NCBI RefSeq assembly: GCF_900187855.1
Contig: NZ_FYEG01000010.1
Location: 1-48,465, forward strand
From: Actinomyces minihominis
GTDB lineage: Bacteria > Actinomycetota > Actinomycetes > Actinomycetales > Actinomycetaceae
Direction of reading: 5' to 3'
Length of the DNA: 48,465 bases
Positions within the stretch are counted from its first letter, which is position 1; each line of letters opens with the position of its first letter. The notes below the pieces were generated by a model. The model saw nothing but the letters and a program-made list of their open reading frames with translations, was not told the origin of the DNA and searched no databases. Positions 41,096-48,465 of the stretch are shown in pieces. The position numbers and the translations under genes were made by a program.

Positions 41096-42901
41096 ATGTA
41101 CTACTCCAGTGGGAACTACGAGGCATTTGCACGACCCAAGAAACCGGTTGGCGCAGAAAACAAGAGAGCTTGGATCGTCGGCTCAGGACTCGCAGGGCTT
41201 GCAGCAGCGGGCTTTTTGGTCCGCGATGGCCAGTTGAACCCAGAGCAGATCACAATCTTGGAGGCCTCCAAGGTTGATGGTGGAGCCCTGGACGGAGCAG
41301 GTAATGAGCTCACGGGTTGGCTGCTTCGCGGCGGTCGTGAAATGGAAGCCCATTTCGAATGCCTCTGGGATCTGTACCGTTCCGTCCCTTCCCTGGAGGT
41401 CGATGGCTCCGTACTCGATGAGTTCTACTGGCTCAATAAAGAGGACCCGAACTTCACAAAGCGTCGCGTGACCATCAACCAGGGGGAGGACGCTGGACTC
41501 GAAGGTAAGTTTGGCCTTTCCATGGAGGCTATGAAGGACATCATGGATCTCGTCCTCGCCCTTCCCGAGAAGCTTTACGACAAGCGCATCGAAGAGGTCA
41601 TGGGCAAGGACTTCCTCGAGTCGAACTTCTGGCTTTACTGGCGCACGATGTTCGCCTTTGAACAGTGGCACTCGGCGCTCGAAATGAAGCTTTACCTCGC
41701 ACGCTTCATCCACGACATCGCAGGCCTGCCAGACATGTCAGCCCTAAAGTTCACCAAGTACAACCAGTATGAGTCGCTGGTACTCCCCGCCAAGAAGTGG
41801 CTCCGCGACTCAGGCGTAACCTTCCAGAATGACTCAAAAGTCACCGATGTTCAGTTCGAGATTAACGACGTCGAGGGCGTTAAGCGCGCCAAGACGCTCA
41901 CCTACCTTCGCGGCGGTGAAGAGGTGGTCCTCGACCTCACAGACGATGACCTTGTTTTCGTCACCAACGGCTCACTGGTAGAGAACAGTTCCTGGGGAGA
42001 CATGGGTACGCCTGCCAAGTTTGACCCGGAGATCCACGAGGGCGGCTCCTGGTGGTTGTGGCGCAAGATAGCTGCCCAGGATCCCTCATTTGGCAACCCC
42101 GACAACTTCTGCACCAAGACCAACGAATCCCAGTGGGAGTCCGCAACAGTTACCGTGAAGGACGACCGGATTCGCAAGTACATCGAGAAGATTTGCGAGC
42201 GCCCCACAAACACCGGCAAGACTGTCACGGGTGGCATCGTCACCTGTAAGGACTCTGGTTGGCTCATGTCGTGGACTGTCAATCGCCAACCCCAGTTCTG
42301 CAACCAGCCCGACGACCAGACCGTCGTTTGGGTCTATGGGCTGTTCACAGACCGTGAGGGCGACTTCATCAAGAAGCCGATGCGCGACTGCACGGGACGC
42401 GAGATTGCTCAGGAATGGCTCTTCCAGATGGGCGTTCCCATCGAAGAGATCGATGAGCTCTCGCGAGAAGAGTCCCTCATTTGCAACCCCTGCATGATGC
42501 CCTTCATCACGGCGTTTTTCCTGCCGCGGAATGGAACGGACCGACCCCAGGTTGTCCCCGAGGGCGTCACGAACTTCGCATTCATTGGACAGTTCGCAGA
42601 ATGTTCACGGGACACGATCTTCACAACGGAGTACTCGGTACGCACCGCAATGGTCGCCGTTTACACCCTCCTCGAGGTCGACCGTGGTGTGCCGGAAGTC
42701 TTCAACTCTGTTTACGACGTTCGTCAGTTGCTGAAGGCCGCCGCCTACATGCGGGACCGCAAACCATACCCGGTGCCAAAGTTCATCCGCGAGTTCATTG
42801 AGGGCAACGAGTTGGGGAAGATGATGGCCCAGTACGGTGTCATTAAAGCCGTAGGTGATATTCCTGAGCCGAGCGAAGCCGTCCGCGCCAAGGGAGTCTA
42901 G
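41096..42901 (+). CDS. oleate hydratase (MCRA family)
   Basis: This 601-residue FAD enzyme adds water to the cis-9 double bond of oleate and related free fatty acids, giving 10-hydroxystearate. It was earlier called myosin-cross-reactive antigen. The FAD motif is IVGSGLAGLAAAG (residues 27-39). The flavin-lid and catalytic-Glu region is LLRGGREMEAHFECLWDLYR. Further family stretches are FWLYWRTMFAFEQWHSALEM and NFAFIGQFAECSRDTIFTTEYSVRT (shown in parts). The ATG at 41096 has GAGAGG 5 nt upstream; upstream codons in the same frame run into the 23-bp repeat and are not part of the family. In many commensal bacteria it detoxifies unsaturated host or rumen fatty acids. It is a single-gene unit with its own terminator. 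Confidence 0.95.
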   Translation: MYYSSGNYEAFARPKKPVGAENKRAWIVGSGLAGLAAAGFLVRDGQLNPEQITILEASKVDGGALDGAGNELTGWLLRGGREMEAHFECLWDLYRSVPSLEVDGSVLDEFYWLNKEDPNFTKRRVTINQGEDAGLEGKFGLSMEAMKDIMDLVLALPEKLYDKRIEEVMGKDFLESNFWLYWRTMFAFEQWHSALEMKLYLARFIHDIAGLPDMSALKFTKYNQYESLVLPAKKWLRDSGVTFQNDSKVTDVQFEINDVEGVKRAKTLTYLRGGEEVVLDLTDDDLVFVTNGSLVENSSWGDMGTPAKFDPEIHEGGSWWLWRKIAAQDPSFGNPDNFCTKTNESQWESATVTVKDDRIRKYIEKICERPTNTGKTVTGGIVTCKDSGWLMSWTVNRQPQFCNQPDDQTVVWVYGLFTDREGDFIKKPMRDCTGREIAQEWLFQMGVPIEEIDELSREESLICNPCMMPFITAFFLPRNGTDRPQVVPEGVTNFAFIGQFAECSRDTIFTTEYSVRTAMVAVYTLLEVDRGVPEVFNSVYDVRQLLKAAAYMRDRKPYPVPKFIREFIEGNELGKMMAQYGVIKAVGDIPEPSEAVRAKGV

Positions 42902-42921
42902 TCAGCATCCGAAGCCGTCAA

Positions 42922-42970
42922 GATGAAGAGGTGGTCAGTTTTGAACTGGCCACCTCTTCATCTGCTTTTT
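42922..42970 (+). terminator. strong terminator after oleate hydratase
   Basis: A 19-bp stem (42922-42940 with 42944-42962, one G-U mismatch) with a 3-nt loop is followed by TGCTTTTTCT. It separates two convergent genes and may work in both directions. Confidence 0.9.
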
Positions 42971-43381
42971 CTATCCTCCGGCAGGAAGCTTGTGCGCCCT
43001 AAACGGCACATCGGTCCAAACCACACCGCCTACGTTTACCCGCACGTAGTACTCTCCGGGCGAAGGCAACATCGTGTCGTTCCACCCCAGTACCGAAGGC
43101 ACGTTGGTGGTCGGGCCTGGCTCTCCCTGACGCTTGATTTGGCCAGACATAGACGCAACTTGCTCGTCGTTTCCACTCTCACCGCGACGGATCAGTCGTG
43201 CCTCCACAACCAGGACGTCAAACTCGTCGTGCTCGGAGAGCTCGATCAGCAAAGGCATCACCGCACCCATGGGGGCTGGGAACTCTTTACGCCACATTTC
43301 GCTAATACCCGCCGAGAGGACATTCAGCATGCCCTCCCGAACATTCGCACTATCTGCCAGTACTGCCATGGCCAGTCGCAT
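42971..43381 (-). CDS. DUF6941-like protein
   Basis: This 136-residue protein resembles the DUF6941 family seen in actinobacteria: MRLAMAVLADSANVREGMLNVLSAGI at the start (first 20 MRLAMAVLADSANVREGMLN), LLIELSEHDEF in the middle and a C-terminal PSPGEYYVRVNVGGV. It looks like a small all-beta immunoglobulin-like fold. Function is unknown. It has no signal peptide or membrane segment. The ATG at 43381 follows GAGGG. It is convergent with oleate hydratase across a strong terminator. Confidence 0.82.
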   Translation of the reverse strand: MRLAMAVLADSANVREGMLNVLSAGISEMWRKEFPAPMGAVMPLLIELSEHDEFDVLVVEARLIRRGESGNDEQVASMSGQIKRQGEPGPTTNVPSVLGWNDTMLPSPGEYYVRVNVGGVVWTDVPFRAHKLPAGG

Positions 43382-43473
43382 CGTCGCCCTCTTCCCTGAG
43401 ATTACGTGCCAGTTCCATTTCTAAGCCTACCGGCCAAGACCCCCTCGCGAGTGTTTGACCTGCACCGAAGGAC

Positions 43474-44442
43474 CTAGCCCTCCTCATCCACTAACCGCCA
43501 TAGCTCCGAGCGGAGGCGGACGCGGATGTCATCACCCAGATTGTAGTTGTCAAGAGCGTCGGCAAGGTCTAGCAGCATTGCACGGTCGAGATCACTGGGC
43601 ACCATCGGTTTCAATGCCAGTTTTTCACGCCTCTGAGCAACCGGATAGGACGAAGACCATGCCAGGTAGGCCTTCTCTACTACTGACTCAATCTTTCTTT
43701 GGAGCTCGTCCTCCCCCACCGAATATGTCGAATCCACATACCTGGGTGATCGAGATCCGCTGCTGTAGACGATGGTTGAAGTCGGCGCCGGGGCCGGTCC
43801 CGCCACTCGAGACGCCAGGTCAGCAGGACTTGGCGATCTCGGCAGGTCCTTGGACTTGGACTTCATTGGGGCGCCCGGAGTCGGCATGAAAGCGACCATC
43901 GAAGGCTTGGCACAGGTATCCAGGTGCTCACCATCCAGCACTAACACTCCATCAGCAGCGCGGGTCAGGTGCCTGCTCACTCCGTGGGCTTTACCCGTGG
44001 AGTCGGGGACTGCCAGAACCGTTACCTGCACCCCCTTGGCCTGGGCTTCCTCAACGGCCTCGGTCAGATCATCGTCACCGGAGACCAGATAAATGGAGTC
44101 GACCACGCCATCACGTGAGTGCCCGACCATGTCGAGCCCAATCCGCAGGTCAACCCCCTTCTGTTCGCCGTCAACGCCTGTTCTTCCAAGCCGTACCTTG
44201 ACCCTGGGAAGTGCAGCAATGGCTTCTTGATTTGTGTCCAACACGCCGTTTCGCGCCGCGTCGTACCAGTAGACCCGCAGCAGAGGAAGACCACTCTCCC
44301 TATCAACGAGATCGACCAGAGAGTCCACCACCTGCTGGTAGTTCACTGTGATTCCCCTGCGGAGGGATGACCCGGTCAGACGGCTTGCCATTGCGGCAAT
44401 AAGGTAGCCCGCGTCCACGAAGATTGCTGTCTTCGACCTCAT
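43474..44442 (-). CDS. NYN-domain putative ribonuclease (LabA/DUF88-like)
   Basis: This 322-residue protein has an N-terminal NYN/PIN-like nuclease domain (residues 1-175). Its acidic metal-site residues are in AIFVDAGYLI, KGVDLRIGLDMV and LVSGDDDLTEAV. A flexible Ser/Pro/Ala segment follows (about 185-235) and then a helical C-terminal domain (KIESVVEKAYLAW, LDRAMLLDLADALDNYNL). The catalytic Asp pattern is complete, so nuclease activity on RNA is likely; the target is unknown. A GAGAGGTGG sequence lies 9-10 nt before the ATG. A small perfect hairpin (44470-44487) lies upstream, between this gene and otsB. Confidence 0.9.
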   Translation of the reverse strand: MRSKTAIFVDAGYLIAAMASRLTGSSLRRGITVNYQQVVDSLVDLVDRESGLPLLRVYWYDAARNGVLDTNQEAIAALPRVKVRLGRTGVDGEQKGVDLRIGLDMVGHSRDGVVDSIYLVSGDDDLTEAVEEAQAKGVQVTVLAVPDSTGKAHGVSRHLTRAADGVLVLDGEHLDTCAKPSMVAFMPTPGAPMKSKSKDLPRSPSPADLASRVAGPAPAPTSTIVYSSGSRSPRYVDSTYSVGEDELQRKIESVVEKAYLAWSSSYPVAQRREKLALKPMVPSDLDRAMLLDLADALDNYNLGDDIRVRLRSELWRLVDEEG

Positions 44443-44590
44443 AGAATAACCACCTCTCTACCAACGCGTCCGGGCGACACTGCCCGGTCCGGCCCCATCG
44501 CCATGCTGGATCAGTCTAGGGGTGTTTGCCCATCGCGTCTGCTTGAGGTTGGAGTGGCGCCGATCCGACTCACCAGGGGTTGGTCGGGAA

Positions 44591-45481
44591 TTAGAGGTTC
44601 TGCTCGAGGTCGAGCCCGGTGTCCCGAGGTGATCTCCGTGTTACCTCACTGGCAAGCCATCCAAGCCAAGCTGCAACACCATCCGGCCCCTTGCAGAGAA
44701 TATCCGCGTAGTTGATGAGATCCGGAGCCTCCGGGGAAGCTGAGACGACTGCGCAGGTGCTCCGAAGTTCGCTGGACCCAGGCCCACCATGGAGTTTGAT
44801 CTCGGAAAGAGCCTCGAAAGCAGCGATGTCACCCAAGTCGTCCCCCGCAAACATCACGGCGGCGGGTTTGAGTTCACTGATAAGCTCACGTAGGGCATCC
44901 CCCTTGTTGACGCTGGCTCCCCGTAGTTCCCATACGTAACGACCGGGTTCGACCGTCAGTCCATAGCGTCCAGCGATCTCTCGACACTCGTCTTCAACTG
45001 CTACGTAGACAGAGTCAGGGTGCTCAGTGTTGCGAACATGGAGAGCAACGGCCAGGCCTTTGTCCTCCACATGGGATCCAGGGAAAACCCGGGAGAGGGC
45101 TGCCAGATCTGTCCGAGCTTTGATGATCTCCGGTTTGGGATTGGGTTTGGAAAACTCCCCCGTGGTCATGTTCAAGTACTCAGCCCCGTACTGTCCAAAG
45201 AGATGCGCATTCGCCAACCCGCGCCGATCGTAGGCGTCTGCGAGCTCGATGAGACTTGATACGGGACGACCCGAGATGATGGCCATTTGGACCTTGGCCT
45301 TTGCGAGGCGCTTCATGGCTTCAGCTGAGGCCTCAACCATTCGGGCTTGGGATGGATCAGAGACAATGTGGGACAGGGTCCCGTCAAAGTCAAAGACCAG
45401 TAGCGCCTGAGCCGGATCGCGCCTGATCGCGCGAGAGAATGTTGCGCCGGCGGATGTTCGAGCCGTCCACTGATCCGTCAT
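44591..45481 (-). CDS. otsB: trehalose-6-phosphate phosphatase
   Basis: This 296-residue HAD enzyme removes phosphate from trehalose-6-phosphate. The nucleophile motif is LLVFDFDGTLSHIV, motif II is in AIISGRPVSSL, the phosphatase-cap region has HVEDKGLAVALHVRN, and motif IV is MFAGDDLGDIAAFEAL. GYGAEYL-like FGQYGAEYLNM is typical of the family. It diverges from otsA by 115 bp, so the two steps of trehalose synthesis are encoded side by side. Confidence 0.94.
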   Translation of the reverse strand: MTDQWTARTSAGATFSRAIRRDPAQALLVFDFDGTLSHIVSDPSQARMVEASAEAMKRLAKAKVQMAIISGRPVSSLIELADAYDRRGLANAHLFGQYGAEYLNMTTGEFSKPNPKPEIIKARTDLAALSRVFPGSHVEDKGLAVALHVRNTEHPDSVYVAVEDECREIAGRYGLTVEPGRYVWELRGASVNKGDALRELISELKPAAVMFAGDDLGDIAAFEALSEIKLHGGPGSSELRSTCAVVSASPEAPDLINYADILCKGPDGVAAWLGWLASEVTRRSPRDTGLDLEQNL

Positions 45482-45596
45482 GGCTCAACCCTACCGGGTC
45501 CCATCCATGTGGTAAAAAGCCTCCATGGCGAAACGTCTAATAGCGTTCACACGCCCAAAGAGTTACCGTTTGAGTGAAAGCTATCTAGGAGGCAAG

Positions 45597-47030
45597 ATGC
45601 CAAAGTCGATGGCCAACGCCAGTTTCGTGGTTGTGGCAAACCGACTGCCGGTAAACAGGGTCACGGATGAGAAGGGGCAGTCATCTTGGCAGACGGCACC
45701 CGGAGGCCTGGTGACGGCCCTGGAACCACTGATGCGCCAAACGGGTGGCGCATGGGTGGGCTGGATTGGCGCGCCAGATGAAACAGTCAAGCCCTTCAGA
45801 CACGAGGGCTACGACATTGTTCCCGTCGAACTGAGCGCCGAGGAAATCACTCGCTACTACGAGGGATTCTCCAATGCGACGCTCTGGCCGCTCTACCACG
45901 ATGCAGTCGCATTCCCAGAGTTTCACCGCGAGTGGTGGGAGTCCTACCAAAAGGTCAACCACCGTTTCGCAAAGGTAACCGCAGAGGTTGCTGCACCGGG
46001 TGCTACCGTCTGGATTCAGGACTACCAGCTTCAACTAGTGCCGCAGATTCTCCGCGAGCTACGCCCCGATCTGAAGATCGGCTTCTTCCTGCATATTCCC
46101 TTTCCACCCGTCGAGCTGTTTGAACAGATCCCCTGGCGAACTCAACTCATCAACGGGCTGTTGGGAGCAGATTTGGTTGGATTCCAAACACCGGGTGGCG
46201 CAAAGAACTTTCTGCGCCTCGTGAGGAAGAGGACCGAGCATCGAGTAGAACGCAATCGCGTCGTGCTTGGTGGCAGCCACACCTGCACCGCGCGCGCCTT
46301 CCCCATCTCAATCGATGTGGAAGGATTTCACGCCCTCGCCCAGTCAGATATTGTCAAGGATGAGTCCGAGGAGCTTCTGGAGCAGTTAGGTCATCCAAAG
46401 ACAATTATTCTCGGAGTAGATCGCCTCGACTACACGAAGGGGATCAAGCAGAGAATCCAGGCCGTAGGAGAGCTCTTTGAATCGGGAGAACTAGATCCCG
46501 AGGAAACCGTGTTCCTGCAGGTTGCAACGCCTTCTCGGGAGGACGTCGAACAGTACCGCGTACTGCGAGACGAAATTGACCTTATGGTGGGACGCATCAA
46601 CTCATCAGTTGGCGGTGTAGGTCGTCCTGCAATCTCGTACCGCCACGCAGGTTTCCCGAGGGCAACGATGGCGGCCATGTACCGAATCGCCTCAGTGATG
46701 CTGGTGACCCCGCTCCGGGACGGGATGAACCTGGTGGCCAAGGAGTATATTGCCTGCCACCCCGGCAGGTCAGGAGCACTGGTGCTCTCTGAGTTTGCCG
46801 GAGCAGCCCGCGAGCTGAAGCGTGCCTACCTGGTCAACCCTTACGACCTCGATGGCCTCAAAGCCACGATCATGCAGGCCATCAATGATCCGTACGCTGA
46901 ACGCTCCAAACGTTGGAGGGCTATGCAGCGCCAGGTCTGGAACAACACTGTTCAGGACTGGGCCACCAACTTCCTCACCCAACTCGAGGAGACCTCGAAG
47001 CCGGATCAGTCTGCGGAGCACGAAGCCTAG
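45597..47030 (+). CDS. otsA: trehalose-6-phosphate synthase
   Basis: This GT20 enzyme joins glucose from a nucleotide sugar to glucose-6-phosphate. Landmarks are VVVANRLPVNRV, the TAPGGLVTALEPLM loop, VWIQDYQLQLVPQIL, GFFLHIPFPPVELF, the sugar-nucleotide site LGVDRLDYTKGIKQRI and LVTPLRDGMNLVAKEYIA. From the ATG at 45597 (AGGAGG 4 nt upstream) it has 477 residues. The frame starts earlier at 45525, but the first 24 codons are not family-like. It converges on the KDPG aldolase gene with a 16-bp gap. Confidence 0.95.
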   Translation: MPKSMANASFVVVANRLPVNRVTDEKGQSSWQTAPGGLVTALEPLMRQTGGAWVGWIGAPDETVKPFRHEGYDIVPVELSAEEITRYYEGFSNATLWPLYHDAVAFPEFHREWWESYQKVNHRFAKVTAEVAAPGATVWIQDYQLQLVPQILRELRPDLKIGFFLHIPFPPVELFEQIPWRTQLINGLLGADLVGFQTPGGAKNFLRLVRKRTEHRVERNRVVLGGSHTCTARAFPISIDVEGFHALAQSDIVKDESEELLEQLGHPKTIILGVDRLDYTKGIKQRIQAVGELFESGELDPEETVFLQVATPSREDVEQYRVLRDEIDLMVGRINSSVGGVGRPAISYRHAGFPRATMAAMYRIASVMLVTPLRDGMNLVAKEYIACHPGRSGALVLSEFAGAARELKRAYLVNPYDLDGLKATIMQAINDPYAERSKRWRAMQRQVWNNTVQDWATNFLTQLEETSKPDQSAEHEA

Positions 47031-47046
47031 TGTCGCTCCCCCAGAA

Positions 47047-47685
47047 CTAGCGCTTGCGCTTGGCTGACTTTGCGAGTCTTACTGCGTGAGCTGAGCGATC
47101 GCGCACCTCTTTGAAGTCTTCACGGCCGAGCGCCTGGCCGGGCACCATCCATGATCCTCCGACGCAGAGCACCGAACGAAGACTGAGGTAGTCCCTGATA
47201 TGGGCAGCACCCACCCCGCCCGCTGGGATAAAGTCCACGCCCGGGAATGCCTCTCCCAGTAGCTTGACTCCGGAGACGCCTCCCATAGCTGCTGCAGGGA
47301 AAAGCTTTATGGTGGAGTAGCCCAGGTCCAACACGGAGATCACCTCGGTCGCAGTAGCTGCACCGGGAATCGCCGGAATGCCGAGTTCCGCCGCACGTTC
47401 GAGGACAGGCAGGCTCACTCCGGGTGAGGCAATGTACTGAGCGCCTGCCTCTACAGCAGCATCAACCTGATCTACGGTGACCACGGTCCCCGCACCAACC
47501 AGCATGTCCCCCCTGGAGGCAAGCGTACGGACTATCTCCGACGCCCCATCACTACGAAACGCAATCTCTGCTTGTGGCAGGCCGCCCTCAACGAGGGCGT
47601 CCCCAAGTCGAGCAGCATTCTCGGGTTTGTGAAGAACAACGATGGGAACAATCAGGGTTTCTGACAACAAATCCAAGATGGACAT
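47047..47685 (-). CDS. eda: KDPG/KHG aldolase
   Basis: This 212-residue class-I aldolase splits 2-keto-3-deoxy-6-phosphogluconate, or 4-hydroxy-2-oxoglutarate, into pyruvate and a second product. The Schiff-base Lys is in STIKLFPAAAMGG, the conserved Glu in PQAEIAFRS, and GAGTVVTVDQVDAA and FIPAGGVGAAHI give the barrel phosphate site. I chose the ATG at 47685, with AGGA about 6 nt upstream; the frame extends to 47757 without conserved residues. No edd, kinase or sugar dehydrogenase gene lies nearby, so its pathway (Entner-Doudoroff or hexuronate/hydroxyproline breakdown) is not shown by context. Confidence 0.92.
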   Translation of the reverse strand: MSILDLLSETLIVPIVVLHKPENAARLGDALVEGGLPQAEIAFRSDGASEIVRTLASRGDMLVGAGTVVTVDQVDAAVEAGAQYIASPGVSLPVLERAAELGIPAIPGAATATEVISVLDLGYSTIKLFPAAAMGGVSGVKLLGEAFPGVDFIPAGGVGAAHIRDYLSLRSVLCVGGSWMVPGQALGREDFKEVRDRSAHAVRLAKSAKRKR

Positions 47686-48008
47686 GAACTTCCTTCGGTA
47701 ACCCGCATGTGACAACGAGTGTTGGACGATCTGCTGCCACTCAGAATACCCCGACAACTCGACGCCGACTATTCCGAAGGTCGAACCTTGAACCCAACCG
47801 TCTAATGACTAGCCTTCCTTACTGTTTCTTGCACGAAGGAACGAAACCTGCCTACCATGAAAGGGACCTAGGTCACATGCGGATTCGGCGAAGGACCTCC
47901 GCTTGTACCTGCTCGACACGCGAAAGGCAGTGAGAAGAGAAGGCACGGAAAGTAGCCTTCCGTAGACGGACCCCTAAGCAAACGCAGTGACTCGAGAAGG
48001 GACCCACA
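47686..48008. other. intergenic region before the GlsB/YeaQ gene
   Basis: No gene is supported here. It holds a 10-bp palindrome GACCTAGGTC (47865-47874) and two overlapping, mutually exclusive stems near the 3' end: GAAGGC with GCCTTC (47939-47944, 47955-47960) and ACGGAA with TTCCGT (47945-47950, 47958-47963). These could give a switchable leader for the downstream membrane-protein gene. No clear sigma-70 promoter was found. Confidence 0.4.
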
Positions 48009-48269
48009 ATGGGATTTTTGGCATTTCTTCTACTCGGACTGATCGCCGGAGCAATAGCCCAGATGATACTTCCAGGACGTCAAGGGGCCGGTTGGTTCCT
48101 AACCCTAATCCTTGGAGTGATCGGTGCACTCCTTGGCGGATGGTTGGGATCAGTGCTCTTCAACGCACCCCTAGAAAACTTCTTTTCTATCCAAACCTGG
48201 CTACTTGCGATCGCCGGCTCAATTATCGTGCTCCTGATCTACGGCGCCTTAACTTCGAAGCGCGGATAG
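48009..48269 (+). CDS. GlsB/YeaQ/YmgE family membrane protein
   Basis: This 86-residue protein has three membrane helices with the Gly-rich family pattern GFLAFLLLGLIAGAIAQMI, PGRQGAGWFLTLILGVIGAL and GGWLGSVLF. The family was once called transglycosylase-associated and often responds to envelope or acid stress; its molecular role is not settled. AAGGGA lies 7 nt before the ATG. A strong terminator follows 31 bp after the stop. Confidence 0.93.
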   Translation: MGFLAFLLLGLIAGAIAQMILPGRQGAGWFLTLILGVIGALLGGWLGSVLFNAPLENFFSIQTWLLAIAGSIIVLLIYGALTSKRG

Positions 48270-48300
48270 TCGCCGCCCAGGTCAACCTGCGGCTTAAACA

Positions 48301-48345
48301 AGTAAGGTCCCAAGACTTTTAGAAGTCTTGGGACCTTACTTTTTG
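48301..48345. terminator. bidirectional terminator between GlsB/YeaQ gene and rrn operon
   Basis: A perfect 18-bp stem (48301-48318 with 48323-48340) with a TTAG loop is followed by TTTT rightward. Leftward it is followed by TTGTTT, so it can end both the membrane-protein transcript and the rRNA operon. Confidence 0.92.
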
Positions 48346-48355
48346 GTTGATTTGC

Positions 48356-48465
48356 GGGGGGGTGCTATTTTCCCGCACCCTATGGAGTGGAGTATCTTCG
48401 CCGCTGTAAGGCTTAGCTTCCAGGTTCGGAATGGTACTGGGCGTTTCCCTTACGCTATGCCCCCC
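48356..48465 (-). rRNA. rrf: 5S ribosomal RNA (5' end beyond window)
   Basis: The reverse complement of the window end shows the conserved 5S core: GGGAAACGCCC, CATTCCGAACC, GGAAGCTAAGCC and a final GGTGCGGGAA region. The closing stem pairs the six G at the window edge with the C run at 48356-48362. The gene reads leftward, so 23S and 16S genes should lie to the right of the window. The edge lies at or within a few bases of the 5' end. Confidence 0.95.

Noticed and set aside
47709-47933. 74-codon + strand frame before the GlsB/YeaQ gene
   Set aside because: Arg/Thr/Ser-rich composition, no ribosome binding site and no family resemblance; partly overlaps the eda start region.

Overview
This 48.5 kb window is chromosomal DNA of a high-GC Gram-positive bacterium (Actinomycetota). 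The evidence is the gene order recN-nadK-tlyA next to SteA/SteB-type envelope proteins and pyrG, the sufR-B-D-C-S-U-T operon in the mycobacterial order, divergent glgC and GT4-type glycogen synthase genes, DUF4191, GTG/TTG starts and a GC-rich codon bias. An Actinomycetaceae-like organism is my best guess, from the cell-wall-binding-repeat surface protein and the actinobacterial Tgt, but this is an inference. No prophage, insertion sequence, CRISPR array or tRNA gene was found. The left edge carries a head-to-head Nextera mosaic-end sequence, so bases 1-76 should not be trusted as genome.

Layout, left to right. 1-4.6 kb: truncated 2-oxoacid dehydrogenase E2, an unknown membrane-anchored protein, an MFS transporter and a DUF4191 protein. 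4.6-7.4 kb: polar amino-acid ABC transporter (lipoprotein, permease, ATPase) behind a promoter region with two palindromes. 7.4-13.8 kb: slipin/NfeD pair, an ABC ATPase, glycogen synthase diverging from glgC, phosphoserine phosphatase, SixA-like phosphatase. 13.9-17.9 kb: small Cys-rich protein, ABC-F ATPase, queuosine precursor transporter and tRNA-guanine transglycosylase. 17.9-24.6 kb: complete SUF iron-sulfur assembly operon headed by its SufR regulator. 24.7-34.8 kb: a long leftward operon with a HAD/TPR fusion protein, a 41-codon gene, tlyA, nadK, recN, steA, steB/mctB and pyrG. 34.9-40.7 kb: a small lipoprotein and a 1739-residue surface protein with three cell-wall-binding repeats and two tandem 5'-nucleotidase units. 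41.1-48.5 kb: oleate hydratase, DUF6941, a NYN nuclease, otsB/otsA trehalose synthesis, KDPG aldolase, a GlsB/YeaQ membrane protein and the 3' part of a 5S rRNA gene that ends a leftward rrn operon lying beyond the window.

Functional themes are storage and compatible sugars (glgC, glycogen synthase, otsA, otsB), Fe-S assembly, queuosine salvage without de novo genes in view, and extracellular nucleotide or phosphate scavenging by the double nucleotidase.

The most unusual observation is the CTP synthase. Its synthetase domain looks intact, but its glutaminase domain has lost the nucleophilic Cys (Gly404), the catalytic His (Arg534) and parts of the oxyanion and glutamine-binding loops while remaining a full-length open frame. 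It is predicted to be an ammonia-dependent enzyme, or one fed by a separate glutaminase. Other points of note are a sharply bounded 1.09 kb identical tract inside the tandem nucleotidase gene, a fusion of two proteins that are separate neighbours in mycobacteria with an added Arg/Gly-rich tandem-repeat head, a short coiled-coil gene easily missed by annotation, and a 23-bp direct repeat in front of oleate hydratase.
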